This document shows, piece after piece, positions 1 through 9,291 of a DNA stretch of 64,000 bases. Made by a program: the position numbers and the translations under genes. Origin of the DNA: Methylomonas sp. (GTDB lineage: Bacteria; Pseudomonadota; Gammaproteobacteria; Methylococcales; Methylomonadaceae); assembly GCA_026989395.1 (NCBI GenBank), contig JALSJK010000087.1, positions 1-64,000 of the forward strand, in the 5' to 3' direction. The notes under the pieces were generated by a model. The model searched no databases. It was not told where the DNA came from and saw only the letters and a program-made list of their open reading frames with translations. Within the stretch, counting starts at the first letter, position 1. Each line of letters begins with the position of its first letter.

Positions 1-1
1 G

Positions 2-871
2 GCGCATTTGGCAATGGCGGCCCTTGGGCCAGGTGATGTGGTTTTGGTTCCCAATCCTGCTTATCCAATTCATCCTTATGGGGTTGTGATTGCCGGCGCA
101 GATTTGCGGCATGTGCCGCTAGTGCCGGGCGTGGATTTTTTTGAAGAACTCCACCGGGCCATAATTGATTCATGGCCGAAACCTAAAATGTTGATTCTTA
201 ATTTTCCAGGGAACCCTACCACACAATGTGTGGAGCTGGAATTTTTTGAAAAAATTATCGAGGTGGCAAAAGAGCATAATATCTGGGTAGTACATGATCT
301 TGCTTATGCTGATATTGTTTTTGATGGCTATGTAGCCCCTTCAATTTTACAAGTACCAGGCGCCACGGATGTTGCTGTTGAGTTTTTTTCGCTGTCAAAA
401 AGCTATAATATGCCCGGCTGGCGAGTTGGCTTTATGTGTGGAAACGAGGATTTGGTTGGCGCGTTGGCGCGGATTAAATCTTATCTGGATTATGGCATGT
501 TTACGCCGATACAGGTGGCTGCCATTACTGCTCTTGAAGGTCCGCAGGATTGTGTCGCCGAAATTTGCAATATGTACAAAAATCGTCGCGATGTGCTTTG
601 TGATGGTTTGAATTCAACCGGTTGGAGTATCGAAAAACCAAAAGCCACAATGTTCGTCTGGGCGCCAATTCCTGAGCCTTATCGGGAAATGGGATCTTTG
701 GAGTTTTCAAAAAAAATATTACAGGAAGCTAAGGTTGCTGTTTCACCTGGTATTGGCTTCGGGCAGTATGGTGACGATCATGTCCGGTTTGGATTGATTG
801 AGAACGAACATCGTACCCGGCAAGCGGTGCGGGGTATTCGTAATATGTTTAAAAAAGATGGCGTTATTTGA
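2..871 (+). CDS. alaC: AlaC-type alanine/PLP-dependent aminotransferase (5' truncated)
   Basis: Fold-type I PLP-dependent aminotransferase that probably makes alanine from pyruvate with glutamate as amino donor. The reading frame is open to the left edge, so about the first 110-120 residues of a roughly 400-residue family are missing. Visible signatures are the NPAYPIH segment, NFPGNPTTQ in the cofactor/substrate region, HDLAYADI with the aspartate that contacts the pyridine nitrogen, [15 protein letters not shown] with the Schiff-base lysine, and [11 protein letters not shown] with the carboxylate-binding arginine. It ends 50 bases before hom on the same strand. In many gammaproteobacteria alaC, hom and thrC are adjacent, which supports the AlaC assignment over other subfamily I transaminases. 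The exact amino-acid preference cannot be read from sequence. Confidence 0.9.
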   Translation, partial: AHLAMAALGPGDVVLVPNPAYPIHPYGVVIAGADLRHVPLVPGVDFFEELHRAIIDSWPKPKMLILNFPGNPTTQCVELEFFEKIIEVAKEHNIWVVHDLAYADIVFDGYVAPSILQVPGATDVAVEFFSLSKSYNMPGWRVGFMCGNEDLVGALARIKSYLDYGMFTPIQVAAITALEGPQDCVAEICNMYKNRRDVLCDGLNSTGWSIEKPKATMFVWAPIPEPYREMGSLEFSKKILQEAKVAVSPGIGFGQYGDDHVRFGLIENEHRTRQAVRGIRNMFKKDGVI

Positions 872-920
872 TGGTAAGTGGAATATACATTCCAGTTAGT
901 CAGTGATTTAGGAGCTAGAT

Positions 921-2231
921 TTGAAACCAGTAAAAGTAGGTGTTTTAGGCTTGGGTACAGTGGGCGGTGGCACCGTCAATGTTTTAAAACGCAATGCGGA
1001 AGAAATTTCCCGTCGTGCGGGACGGGAAATTTTGGTCACCAGAGCCTCGGCAAGAAATTTGGATCAACAGCGTATTTGTGATACCACCGGAATCGAATTG
1101 ACAACAGATTCCTTCGAAATAATCAATGATCCTGAAATAGATATCATCCTGGAATTAATTGGTGGTGATAGTTATGCCAAAGATTTGGTTTTCAAAGCTA
1201 TAGAAAACGGTAAGCATGTGGTGACCGCTAATAAGGCATTAATCGCTTTACATGGTAACGAAGTATTTACGAGGGCCAGCGAGAAAGGTGTAATGGTGGC
1301 TTTTGAGGCTGCTGTTGCAGGTGGAATACCGATTATTAAGGCAATTCGGGAAGGCTTGAGTGGCAATCAAATTGAATGGTTGGCGGGTATTATTAATGGC
1401 ACAGGCAATTTCATTCTTACCGAAATGCGCGATAAAGACAGGGATTTTGATGATGTTTTAGCAGAAGCTCAAGCATTGGGCTATGCAGAGGCAGACCCCA
1501 CTTTTGATGTGGAAGGTATAGATGCAGGTCATAAATTAACCATTCTGGCTTCTATTGCCTTCGGGATTCCCCTGCAATTTGAAAAAGTATTTACTGAAGG
1601 CATTACCAAAATCACCCGATCTGATGTTGAATATGCTGAACAATTAGGTTATCGAATCAAGCATTTGGGAATTGCTCGAAAAACAACAAAAGGGATTGAG
1701 CTAAGAGTACATCCAACATTGATTCCAGAGCGTCGTTTGATTGCCAATGTTGATGGCGTCATGAACGCGGTTTTGGTTAAAGGCGATGCGGTCGGCCCGA
1801 GTTTATATTATGGGGCGGGGGCAGGTGCCGAACCTACTGCTTCTGCGGTGGTTGCGGATGTCATTGATGTGGTCAGAGCTTTAACCAGTGATCCAGAAAA
1901 CAGAGTGCCGCATTTGGCTTTTCAGGCCAATGCGATGTCGGATATTCCGGTATTGCCGGCAGAGCAGGTTGAGACAGCTTACTATTTACATTTGACTGCG
2001 CAAGACAAGCCAGGGGTACTTGCTGAAATTACCCGAATTTTGGCGGATCACCAGATCAGCATTGAAGCGATGATTCAAAAAGAGCCAATCAATGATGAAA
2101 CTTCTGTGCCTGTTATTATGCTGACCCAGAAAACCCTGGAAAAAGAAATGAATGCAGCTATTTCAGAGATCGAAAATTTGCAGCCGATAACCGGGCAAGT
2201 GACCAGAATACGTGTTGAAACACTAGGATAA
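921..2231 (+). CDS. hom: Homoserine dehydrogenase
   Basis: Reduces aspartate semialdehyde to homoserine with NAD(P)H, at the branch to threonine and methionine. At 436 residues it is the usual size of the monofunctional enzyme. The N-terminus has the nucleotide-binding glycine loop [12 protein letters not shown] (residues about 6-17). The catalytic middle contains [14 protein letters not shown] and [15 protein letters not shown], the family signature. The last 80 residues form an ACT domain starting near [17 protein letters not shown], the usual site of threonine feedback. I chose the TTG start at 921 because GGAG lies at 911-914, six bases upstream, and the Rossmann strand follows at once. 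thrC starts eight bases after the stop, so the two are co-transcribed. Confidence 0.97.
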   Translation: MKPVKVGVLGLGTVGGGTVNVLKRNAEEISRRAGREILVTRASARNLDQQRICDTTGIELTTDSFEIINDPEIDIILELIGGDSYAKDLVFKAIENGKHVVTANKALIALHGNEVFTRASEKGVMVAFEAAVAGGIPIIKAIREGLSGNQIEWLAGIINGTGNFILTEMRDKDRDFDDVLAEAQALGYAEADPTFDVEGIDAGHKLTILASIAFGIPLQFEKVFTEGITKITRSDVEYAEQLGYRIKHLGIARKTTKGIELRVHPTLIPERRLIANVDGVMNAVLVKGDAVGPSLYYGAGAGAEPTASAVVADVIDVVRALTSDPENRVPHLAFQANAMSDIPVLPAEQVETAYYLHLTAQDKPGVLAEITRILADHQISIEAMIQKEPINDETSVPVIMLTQKTLEKEMNAAISEIENLQPITGQVTRIRVETLG

Positions 2232-2239
2232 ACAAAACC

Positions 2240-3328
2240 ATGACAAAACATTATACAGGCTTGATTGAGCGCTATAGAGATAGGTTGCCGGTTTCAGCGT
2301 CAACTCGAATTATAAGTATAGGAGAGGGAAACACTCCCTTAATTCAACTGCAAAATATTCCTCGTTTGATTCATAAAGAGGTCGATATTTATGTGAAATA
2401 CGAGGGGTTAAATCCAACCGGTTCTTTCAAAGACCGGGGAATGACGATGGCAGTCACAAAAGCAGTGGAGGAAGGGAGTCAGGCAATTGTCTGTGCCTCA
2501 ACTGGAAATACCTCGGCGTCCGCTGCGGCTTATGCCGTCAGAGCAGGAATTACGGCCTTTGTTTTGATTCCTGAGGGCAAGATCGCTCAAGGGAAACTGG
2601 CACAAACTTTAATGTATGGCGCCAAGATTATTCAGATAAAAGATAATTTTGATGCCGGTATGAAAATCGTCAAGGAAATTATTGACCATGCCCCTGTGAC
2701 TCTTGTTAATTCAGTCAATCCGTACAGAATTGACGGCCAAAAAACCGCTGCTTTTGAAATTATTGATGAGCTGGGAGACGCTCCTGATTATCATTGTTTG
2801 CCGGTAGGGAATGCCGGAAATATTACCGCTTATTGGAAAGGATACAGGGAATATGCTGCTGACTCTGGAAAGTTACCGGCAGTCGCAAGCAAGGCGCCTG
2901 TTATGTGCGGTTATCAGGCAGCGGGGGCAGCGCCATTTATATCAGGCAAGATGGTAGATAATCCTGAAACGGTAGCGACAGCCATTCGGATTGGCCATCC
3001 TCAGTCCTGGGATTATGCCTGGGCAGCGCAAAAGCAATCGGGAGGATGGTTTGATTGTTTTACCGATGACAAGATCCTTGCCGCACAAAAAATGTTGGCA
3101 TCTTTTGAAGGGATTTTTTGTGAACCAGCGTCAGCAGCCTCGCTTGCAGGAGCGTTAAATGATATTGGCTCTGGAAAAATTCCTGAAGGCAGTAAAATCG
3201 TCTGTACACTTACCGGTAATGGCCTGAAAGATCCAGATATTGCAATTAGTCAATGTGCAGAAGATAAGCCGGTCGTTGTTGAAGCGACTCTGGATGCTGT
3301 CAAACGTGCGATTCTGGAGCAGATGTAA
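2240..3328 (+). CDS. thrC: Threonine synthase (short form)
   Basis: PLP enzyme that converts O-phosphohomoserine to threonine, the step after homoserine kinase. The 362-residue length matches the short class found with hom in pseudomonads and methylotrophs rather than the about 430-residue E. coli class. The Schiff-base lysine is K64 in [10 protein letters not shown], and the phosphate-binding loop is [24 protein letters not shown] and [11 protein letters not shown] near the C-terminus are also typical. It is the last gene of the hom-thrC unit and is followed by two tandem hairpin terminators. No homoserine kinase gene lies next to it, so that step must be encoded elsewhere. Confidence 0.96.
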   Translation: MTKHYTGLIERYRDRLPVSASTRIISIGEGNTPLIQLQNIPRLIHKEVDIYVKYEGLNPTGSFKDRGMTMAVTKAVEEGSQAIVCASTGNTSASAAAYAVRAGITAFVLIPEGKIAQGKLAQTLMYGAKIIQIKDNFDAGMKIVKEIIDHAPVTLVNSVNPYRIDGQKTAAFEIIDELGDAPDYHCLPVGNAGNITAYWKGYREYAADSGKLPAVASKAPVMCGYQAAGAAPFISGKMVDNPETVATAIRIGHPQSWDYAWAAQKQSGGWFDCFTDDKILAAQKMLASFEGIFCEPASAASLAGALNDIGSGKIPEGSKIVCTLTGNGLKDPDIAISQCAEDKPVVVEATLDAVKRAILEQM

Positions 3329-3379
3329 TTTCAAAATTATTTTTTTTGATTTTGGCAGTCTATTCTTGTGTCGTGATAA

Positions 3380-3404
3380 CCTCTGAATTAGTCAGAGGTT
3401 TTTT
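3380..3404 (+). terminator. Rho-independent terminator after thrC (first)
   Basis: CCTCTGA (3380-3386) pairs with TCAGAGG (3392-3398) and is followed at once by six T residues. This is a classic intrinsic terminator 50 bases after the thrC stop. Confidence 0.85.
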
Positions 3405-3405
3405 C

Positions 3406-3440
3406 AAACCGCCAGTGCCACACAGGCTAGGCGGTTTTTT
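3406..3440 (+). terminator. Second tandem terminator before recJ
   Basis: AAACCGCC (3406-3413) pairs perfectly with GGCGGTTT (3430-3437) across a 16-base loop, and the T run continues to 3440. It immediately follows the first hairpin, so thrC read-through into recJ should be low. Confidence 0.7.
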
Positions 3441-3474
3441 ATTGCCCAGCATTTTTTAACTCCTGATAAAATAG

Positions 3475-5220
3475 ATGCATTATTCTGGTTTGACCAAAAA
3501 AATCATTTCGCGGCCCGTAGAAAAAGTACGTCACGACTTTTCTGACCTCCATCCGGTTATTAGACGTATATTGTTGGCACGCGGTGTTACAAAAAATGCA
3601 GAATTGGATTATTCGCTGTCACATTTACCCTCGCCGTGGTTGCTTTCTGGCATGGAAGAAATGGTAACGCATTTAATTAGGGCGATTGATCAGCAAAAAC
3701 GTATCATGGTTATTGCTGATTTTGATGCCGATGGAGCAACGAGTTGTGCTGTTGCTATTAAAGGGTTGCAGTTAATGGGCGCTAAAAATGTCGCTTTTAT
3801 CGTACCCAATCGTTTTGAGTATGGTTATGGGCTAACCCCGGAAATTGTTGCCTTAGCCGCTAAGGAGCAGCCTGAGCTATTAATTACTGTCGACAATGGC
3901 ATTTCCAGTATTGAAGGCGTTGAAGCGGCCAGAGAATTAGGGATTCAAGTGTTGGTGACGGATCATCATTTGCCAGGCGATAATTTGCCAGAAGCTGATG
4001 CAATAGTTAATCCGGCATTATCCGGCCAGCAATTTCCGAGCTCTTGTTTGGCTGGCGTGGGGGTAATTTTTTATGTGTTAATGGCGCTTCGAAACAGGTT
4101 GCGAGAACAAGGGTGGTTTGAAGCGCAGCAAATTAATCAGCCAAATCTGGCTCAGTTGCTGGATTATGTGGCTCTGGGAACGGTTGCCGATGTTGTTCCT
4201 CTCGATTATGTGAATCGCATTTTAGTTCATCAAGGGCTGCGACGGATACGATCTGAACAATGTCATCCGGGTATAAAGGTGTTAATTGAAATCGCTGGTC
4301 GAAACCAACGCATGATTACCTCCTCGGATTTAGGTTTTTCCCTGGCACCACGAATCAATGCGGCAGGCCGAATGGATGATATGTCACTCGGGATTCAATG
4401 TTTGCTGACTGATGATTTAGGTCTTGCCAGGCAAATGGCCTTGCAGTTAGACGAATTTAATGCCGACAGGAAACAGGTTGAAGCGCAAATGAAATCAGAG
4501 GCAATGATTTTGCTTGATGAAATGAAAGCATTTGATGAAGCGCATTTGCCTTCAGGTGTATGTTTATACGATGAAAATTGGCATCAAGGTGTTATTGGTA
4601 TTTTGGCTTCCAGGTTAAAGGATCGTTTGCATCGTCCCGTTATTGCCTTTGCCAATGCTGAAAATGGGGAGATAAAAGGGTCGGCGCGCTCGATTCCGGG
4701 GGTTCATATTCGTGATGTGCTAAGCAATATTGCGACATTGCATCCAAAGTTGCTAAAAAAGTTTGGTGGCCATGCAATGGCCGCAGGCTTAAGTATCCAT
4801 ATTTCTGATTTGCCGCCTTTTTGTTTGGCTTTTAATGAGGCGGTGAGCGAAACTTTAGCGACAGTCAATCTGGATCAAAAAATTGTTAGTGACGGAGAAT
4901 TGACTGAAAAAGAAATAACTTTAAGTTTTGCCGAGTTAATACAGAGTTTTGGTCCGTGGGGACAGGAGTTTCCAGAGCCTGTTTTTAACGGTATTTTTGA
5001 TGTTATTCAATCACGAATTGTTGGACAGCAGCACTTGAAGCTGGTTTTAAGGCAACCGTTTGGCGAAGTGTTAATTGATGCGATAGCTTTTTTTGTCGAG
5101 CAGCCAGAAAATTGGCTGGGTATTCGGCAGTTAAAAACCGCTTATAAGCTGGATATCAATGAATATCAGGGGTCTAGAAATGTTCAGTTGATATTGCAGT
5201 ACATTGAAAAGTTAGCTTGA
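3475..5220 (+). CDS. recJ: Single-stranded-DNA-specific exonuclease RecJ
   Basis: 5'-3' single-strand exonuclease used in recombination, mismatch and base-excision repair. It is 581 residues, the usual RecJ length. The DHH phosphoesterase metal-binding motifs are visible: IADFDADGATSC near residues 80-91, ITVDNGISS, and VTDHHLPG near 160. A DHHA1-type region contains GSARSIPGVHIRDVL and FGGHAMAAGL, followed by a C-terminal OB-like domain. ATG 3475 is 38 bases after the terminator pair and has no clear Shine-Dalgarno, but the family's N-terminal RPV segment follows directly. The gene is convergent with the parvulin lipoprotein gene and shares a hairpin with it. Confidence 0.96.
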   Translation: MHYSGLTKKIISRPVEKVRHDFSDLHPVIRRILLARGVTKNAELDYSLSHLPSPWLLSGMEEMVTHLIRAIDQQKRIMVIADFDADGATSCAVAIKGLQLMGAKNVAFIVPNRFEYGYGLTPEIVALAAKEQPELLITVDNGISSIEGVEAARELGIQVLVTDHHLPGDNLPEADAIVNPALSGQQFPSSCLAGVGVIFYVLMALRNRLREQGWFEAQQINQPNLAQLLDYVALGTVADVVPLDYVNRILVHQGLRRIRSEQCHPGIKVLIEIAGRNQRMITSSDLGFSLAPRINAAGRMDDMSLGIQCLLTDDLGLARQMALQLDEFNADRKQVEAQMKSEAMILLDEMKAFDEAHLPSGVCLYDENWHQGVIGILASRLKDRLHRPVIAFANAENGEIKGSARSIPGVHIRDVLSNIATLHPKLLKKFGGHAMAAGLSIHISDLPPFCLAFNEAVSETLATVNLDQKIVSDGELTEKEITLSFAELIQSFGPWGQEFPEPVFNGIFDVIQSRIVGQQHLKLVLRQPFGEVLIDAIAFFVEQPENWLGIRQLKTAYKLDINEYQGSRNVQLILQYIEKLA

Positions 5221-5229
5221 ACGGAGAAG

Positions 5230-5263
5230 AAGGTTGCAAAGAGAAAAGCTTCTTTGCAACCTT
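5230..5263. terminator. Shared hairpin between convergent recJ and parvulin gene
   Basis: AAGGTTGCAAAGA (5230-5242) is perfectly complementary to TCTTTGCAACCTT (5251-5263): a 13-base-pair stem with an 8-base loop. It sits between two convergent stop codons. T tracts are short on both sides, so it probably acts as a bidirectional barrier or mRNA 3'-end stabiliser. Confidence 0.6.
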
Positions 5264-5270
5264 TCCAGTA

Positions 5271-6221
5271 TTATTTAGCCTCAACTGCCTGTTTAGCCGT
5301 ATCAGCCGCTTTTTCTAGTTGCTCTGCGGTTTTTTGGACTGTCTCAGAAACTTCGCTTTCAGGAGCTGTTTCTTGTGCTGCAGCTTCAGGTTTGGTTTTC
5401 TGCTCTTCAGTCTTTGGCAGTAATATTTCAACTTTAGCCTGTTTGCGCAAAGATTCCAGATAATTCTGGATTTTTTGTCTCTGTAATGAGGCTTTTAGAC
5501 GATCTTTTACTTCGTCAAATGCTGGTGGAGTTTTTTGGCGACTGTCTTCGCGGAGAATAATGTGCCAGCCAAATTGGGTTTGTACGGGTTCTGTAGTGAA
5601 TTTTCCATTTTCTAGAGCGATGACCGCCTCAGAAAATGGTGGCACCATGCGCTCAGGCGCAAACCAGCCTAAGTCGCCGCCTCTTGATGCCGATGGTCCT
5701 GTGGATTTCTTTTTCGCCAGATCTTCAAATTTGGCGCCGGCTTTTAGTTCGGCAATAATTTTTTTGGCTTCGTCCTCGGTTTTAACCAGAATGTGGCGGG
5801 CTTTGTATTCACTGCTGCCCTTTGCGGAGATTAGCTTTTCGTACTCTGCTTTTAATTCTTCATCAGTTACTGGGTGACTATCAATATAATCTTTGACAGC
5901 TGCTTGAGAAAGCATTGAACGTCGCATCATTTCCATCTGATTGGCAATTTCTGGCGATTCAGCGAGTTTTTTGTTTTCAGCTTCTTGAACCAGTAATTCC
6001 ATTCTCACTAGCTCATCAATCAGTTGCTCATCAGGTATAGGTTGACCGCGTTGGGCGATTTGTTGTTTTAGCATTTCAAATGATGTTTTGCTGATGTATT
6101 TGCCGTTAACTTCAGCGATTGCATCACTTTTGGCAATAGTGGGTGTTGGTGAGATATTGCCCTGCTTACAGCCCGTCAATAAAGCGGAGCCAATAATTAA
6201 TAGCGGTATAATTTTTTTCAT
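5271..6221 (-). CDS. Parvulin-type peptidyl-prolyl isomerase lipoprotein
   Basis: Periplasmic folding factor of the SurA/PrsA/parvulin group, 316 residues. A lipoprotein signal peptide ends in LLTGC with the lipidated cysteine at residue 18. A SurA-like helical domain (about 35-140) carries EVNGKYISKTSFEML. The PpiC rotamase domain (about 140-250) begins KARHILVKTEDEA and contains GGDLGWFAPERMVPPF and QFGWHIIL. The last 50 residues are rich in Glu, Ala and Lys and look disordered or coiled. It lies five bases downstream of bolA on the same strand, so it is probably the last gene of a yciB-yciI-bolA unit. Whether it is a true PrsA-like foldase or an assembly factor for one client is not visible. 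Confidence 0.9.
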   Translation of the reverse strand: MKKIIPLLIIGSALLTGCKQGNISPTPTIAKSDAIAEVNGKYISKTSFEMLKQQIAQRGQPIPDEQLIDELVRMELLVQEAENKKLAESPEIANQMEMMRRSMLSQAAVKDYIDSHPVTDEELKAEYEKLISAKGSSEYKARHILVKTEDEAKKIIAELKAGAKFEDLAKKKSTGPSASRGGDLGWFAPERMVPPFSEAVIALENGKFTTEPVQTQFGWHIILREDSRQKTPPAFDEVKDRLKASLQRQKIQNYLESLRKQAKVEILLPKTEEQKTKPEAAAQETAPESEVSETVQKTAEQLEKAADTAKQAVEAK

Positions 6222-6226
6222 TGTGG

Positions 6227-6502
6227 TTATTTCCTGGTTGAGGTTTCAGAAGGTGCGTTGGCGTTGATGCCTAATGCGTGAATTTCTTTTTTCATCAGAT
6301 CGCCAAGTGCTTTGTAGATTAATTGATGGCGTTGTACCATTGATTTGCCTTCAAATGCTGCGGCGGTAATATTAACGTGAAAATGTCCGCCGCCACTTTG
6401 GGCTCCGGCATGGCCGGCATGGGCCTGGCTGTTGTCGATAACTTCAATTTCTAAGGGTTCGAAAGTTTCAGTCAGCTTGGTTTTTATAATCTCTGCGGTC
6501 AT
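6227..6502 (-). CDS. bolA: BolA family protein
   Basis: BolA-family protein of 91 residues; family members bind glutaredoxins and [2Fe-2S] clusters, and some act in transcription or stress responses. [27 protein letters not shown] is the BolA helix-turn segment, here with an inserted glycine-rich stretch, followed by [19 protein letters not shown] and IHALGINA. Its start overlaps the yciI stop by four bases, so translation is probably coupled. The order yciB-yciI-bolA-parvulin is common in gammaproteobacteria. Confidence 0.9.
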   Translation of the reverse strand: MTAEIIKTKLTETFEPLEIEVIDNSQAHAGHAGAQSGGGHFHVNITAAAFEGKSMVQRHQLIYKALGDLMKKEIHALGINANAPSETSTRK

Positions 6503-6801
6503 TGTGGGAAAACTTGCTTAAAGGGTTTTACGGTAACGGTGGCATAAACGCCAGCCACCAAATAAGGATCGGCATTTGCCCACTCCTGGGCTTGTTGCAG
6601 GCTGTCAAATTCTGCAATGATCAAGCTTCCAGTAAATCCGGCGTCGCCAGGATTTTCAGCATCAATAGCGGGATGCGGTCCGGCAATAATCAAACGCCCT
6701 TGGTTTTGCAATTCTTCAAGGCGTTGAAGATGTGCTGGTCTTGCTGTTGTTCTTTTTTTCAGGCTGTTTTTTACGTCTTCACTGAGAATGGCATATAACA
6801 C
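6499..6801 (-). CDS. yciI: YciI family protein
   Basis: Small ferredoxin-like alpha/beta protein of 100 residues with the YciI/YCII-family pattern: [17 protein letters not shown], then AGPHPAI, then [17 protein letters not shown] and [17 protein letters not shown]. The biochemical role of the family is not settled. The GTG start at 6801 directly follows the yciB stop codon without any gap, and its own stop overlaps bolA, so all three are translationally linked. Confidence 0.9.
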   Translation of the reverse strand: MLYAILSEDVKNSLKKRTTARPAHLQRLEELQNQGRLIIAGPHPAIDAENPGDAGFTGSLIIAEFDSLQQAQEWANADPYLVAGVYATVTVKPFKQVFPQ

Positions 6802-7341
6802 TTATTTTTCCTCGGTTTCAGGGATATATTTATAGAGGAAAATCATTTGAACAATGATAAATGCCACCATTAAGCCGGGTACACCAAAGGTTTTGAAATC
6901 CACCCAGGTGTCGGTATCAAAGTTGAACATCACGTAGAGATTAATAAAGCCTACGCTGATAAAAAACATTGCCCAGAAAAAATTCAGCCGTCGCCAGATG
7001 TTGGAAGGCAGCTCAATATTTTCTCCCATCATGCGCTCAACAAAAGGTTTTTTCCCGATAAACTGGCTTCCAAGGAAGGCTAGTCCGAACAACCACTCAA
7101 TAATCGAGAGCTTCCATTTAATGAATTGCTCGTCCTGTAGATAAAGCGTGGCTCCACCCATCACTAAAATTAGTCCCAGGGTTATCCATTGCATTTTTTC
7201 GACTTTCTTAAACTTAAACCAAGTGAATGCAACTTGAAAGATAGTGGCAACAATAACTACCGCCGTGGCAACATAAATATCGTAGGCTTTATAAGCGATA
7301 AAAAAAAGAATAATAGGAAAAAAATCAAGAAGTTGTTTCAT
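6802..7341 (-). CDS. yciB: Inner-membrane septation protein A homologue (YciB)
   Basis: Polytopic inner-membrane protein of the YciB/IspZ family, 179 residues, implicated in cell division and envelope synthesis in enterobacteria. It has five to six hydrophobic segments. Family landmarks are MKQLLDFFPIILFFIAYK at the start, IEWLFGLAFLGSQFIGKKPF in the middle, WRRLNFFWAMFFISVGFINLYV, and WVDFKTFGVPG near the C-terminus. It leads the yciB-yciI-bolA-parvulin series. Confidence 0.95.
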   Translation of the reverse strand: MKQLLDFFPIILFFIAYKAYDIYVATAVVIVATIFQVAFTWFKFKKVEKMQWITLGLILVMGGATLYLQDEQFIKWKLSIIEWLFGLAFLGSQFIGKKPFVERMMGENIELPSNIWRRLNFFWAMFFISVGFINLYVMFNFDTDTWVDFKTFGVPGLMVAFIIVQMIFLYKYIPETEEK

Positions 7342-7362
7342 TACTGTGTTTTATTGTGAAAA

Positions 7363-7719
7363 CTAAACGAAAAAATCAACGCCACTGACTACTTGGGTTG
7401 ATTCTTCATGTGAAAGTTGATGTGATTCGGTTTTATAAGCGTTAATTGCCTTTTGAACATGAAAATTTACAGGACGATTTGAAACAATATTTTCTGTCTG
7501 CAATGATATCACAGGCTTTGTTATCGGCGGCTTAAAAAACAGTTGCGTCTTCGCAGCTGCTTCCGAAGCTTTAGTGGATTCTGTTTCGTCAAAGCTTGCG
7601 GTTTTATCATTCTTACGATCAGCAACAAAAGTGCTGTTTTCAGTACGCGCTTTGCCATCAGCAAGCTGTGAGGTTTTGCTACGCGGTACATAATTTAAAG
7701 AAGAATGATGAATTTCCAT
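7363..7719 (-). CDS. Hypothetical small protein
   Basis: I do not recognise this 118-residue protein. It is hydrophilic and rich in Ser, Thr, Lys and Glu, has no signal peptide or membrane segment, and is predicted mostly disordered until a C-terminal helix near VQKAINAYKTESHQ. It ends in STQVVSGVDFFV, which resembles the short C-terminal tails (I/V-x-G-[IV]-D-x-[FY]-V/A) of small orphan proteins near cell-envelope genes in gammaproteobacteria. It lies 21 bases upstream of yciB on the same strand and may be the first gene of that operon. Confidence 0.6.
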   Translation of the reverse strand: MEIHHSSLNYVPRSKTSQLADGKARTENSTFVADRKNDKTASFDETESTKASEAAAKTQLFFKPPITKPVISLQTENIVSNRPVNFHVQKAINAYKTESHQLSHEESTQVVSGVDFFV

Positions 7720-7845
7720 ATTGTAATCAAGGCGTACTTAATAAAGTATTGAACAACATTATACTATATGTTTTTTTGAATACTATTGTACTATCGTTTA
7801 TGGTGAGATTAAGATTCTGATAAAATGTTCAATTTAGTTTAGTCA

Positions 7846-8160
7846 ATGAATATGAATAAGAACAGTCAAACTGAATTGGAAGCGGCGGCATTTAGGCGTT
7901 TAATTAGTCATTTACAAAATCATACCGATGTGCAAAACATCGATTTGATGATTGCGGCTGGTTTTTGCCGGAATTGTCTGGCCAAATGGGTTTTGGCTGC
8001 TTCCGAGGAGCAGGGGGTAGATCTGGATTATGAGCAGGCGTTAATGCAAATTTACGGAATGCCCTATTCAGAGTGGAAAGAAAAGTTTCAGCAAAAAGCT
8101 TCTCCTGAGCAGTTAGCAGCCTATGAAAAAGCCCAGCAGCAGCGAAAAGACCAAACCTGA
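7846..8160 (+). CDS. DUF1244 family protein
   Basis: Small 104-residue protein of the DUF1244 family, found in alpha- and gammaproteobacteria with no settled function. The conserved core AAGFCRNCLAKWVL (with a CxxC pair), followed by YEQALMQIYGMPYSEWKEKFQ, identifies it. The C-terminus is charged (ASPEQLAAYEKAQ). It is divergent from the yciB group and stands alone, followed by a 432-base region without genes. Confidence 0.88.
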   Translation: MNMNKNSQTELEAAAFRRLISHLQNHTDVQNIDLMIAAGFCRNCLAKWVLAASEEQGVDLDYEQALMQIYGMPYSEWKEKFQQKASPEQLAAYEKAQQQRKDQT

Positions 8161-8269
8161 AATTACAGTTAAATATTTTCAATTCATTACTCCTGATAAT
8201 AATTTAGAGGCAGATTTTTTTTATCAAGGGGATTTACCTCTTTTGTAACTATTCAGTGTATTTATAGAT

Positions 8270-8373
8270 TCAATATCAGTAACTTATTCCAGAAGACGCC
8301 GTAAATACGTCCCTGTAGGCTTGGTTGTGTCATCCATGATACAGACACTTCCTCCATAAGGCACTGATATTGA
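8270..8373. repeat. Palindromic intergenic element 1 (about 104 bp)
   Basis: The ends TCAATATCAGT (8270-8280) and ACTGATATTGA (8363-8373) are perfect inverted repeats of 11 bases. CTTAT (8283-8287) and ATAAG (8356-8360) continue the stem about the same centre (8321.5). The inside contains GACGCCGTAAATACGTCC and a small hairpin TGTCAT-CC-ATGATA. The shape is that of a non-coding palindromic intergenic repeat. It is the main content of the gene-free stretch 8161-8592; nothing else there is supported except the ribosome-binding site at its end. Confidence 0.6.
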
Positions 8374-8592
8374 GTGATTCTAGATAAATTAAATATGCTG
8401 AATTGTCCCCCTCTTTTTATTGTTCCCGCAGAAAAAGTTGGTATTAGAAATGACTTGGAAGGTCACAATTGCTATTGTTTGCGGGGATATTCAAAGAATA
8501 GGCAATATTTTATGTCAACGTGAATAATTCATAGACGTGATTTCACCCGAAGCGTATGGTTAGAATCAACCAAGCAGTAGAAGGTGTATGTC

Positions 8593-9270
8593 ATGCCTAT
8601 CCCGGCTACAAACCAGAGTTTCAAACAAGGTAATTTTTCAGGGTACACCACTCATGGGCGTTGTGAAGTGGTAGACAAACTCACTTTTCAATCACCATTC
8701 CATTCTCGATCAATAGAAATCAAGCCGGTCGGTGGAGGCAGGTTTTTTGCTGTCCTTGATCCCAATAATGATGCCACTGTTGATGGCAATGGTGCGCGTA
8801 AACGAGCCATATCAGGCTTTGAAGTACCGGCAGATACTATGGCTTACAATTTTCAGGATGATTTTACAGGGATGATGACCTTTGGAATTGATGGTGCGAT
8901 TCTTGAGATTAATAATGTCTCAATTAAACACAATCAAGCGCTTCATTTTCGCTGGCAATTTCTTGGGTATGACACGATTGATGGTGGGCTTAATGATTTT
9001 GCCCTATTTGATGCATGCCATGGTGTCCATGCTAATCCAGCCAATCCATGTTATCGCAAAGTGCTTGCTCATGCGTTGGATCTATCTGGCACAGGGTATA
9101 CCGGCTGGAATAATTGGATATGGCAGCCTGATCGTGATTTTACAGGAGTTTTACGTTGGGTTGTTTCCAATGGTGTTATGGATAACCAACCGCCTGCATC
9201 TATTACCAGCAGTATGACAGCGCGACCATCATCATTATTGATTGACATTATCAAAATTGAAACAGTGTAA
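8593..9270 (+). CDS. Unknown protein, first gene of the multicopper-oxidase trio
   Basis: I do not recognise this 225-residue protein. ATG 8593 has GAAGG at 8580-8584 as ribosome-binding site. It has no signal peptide or membrane segment. Composition is beta-rich with many Gly, Asp, Asn and aromatics: VLDPNNDATVDGNGARKR looks like a calcium-binding-type turn, ALHFRWQFLGYDTIDGG and NDFALFDA look like a secreted beta-sandwich, and SLLIDIIKIETV forms a final strand. There are two or three cysteines in DACHGVH and NPCYRK. It ends 21 bases before the multicopper oxidase gene and is probably in its operon. If exported it must use a signal-independent route; otherwise it is cytosolic. Confidence 0.7.
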   Translation: MPIPATNQSFKQGNFSGYTTHGRCEVVDKLTFQSPFHSRSIEIKPVGGGRFFAVLDPNNDATVDGNGARKRAISGFEVPADTMAYNFQDDFTGMMTFGIDGAILEINNVSIKHNQALHFRWQFLGYDTIDGGLNDFALFDACHGVHANPANPCYRKVLAHALDLSGTGYTGWNNWIWQPDRDFTGVLRWVVSNGVMDNQPPASITSSMTARPSSLLIDIIKIETV

Positions 9271-9291
9271 ATCACTGAAAGTGAGGTGATC

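Noticed and set aside
878-1081. 67-residue frame before and across hom
   Set aside because: It lies in another frame over the well-supported hom gene and has no family.
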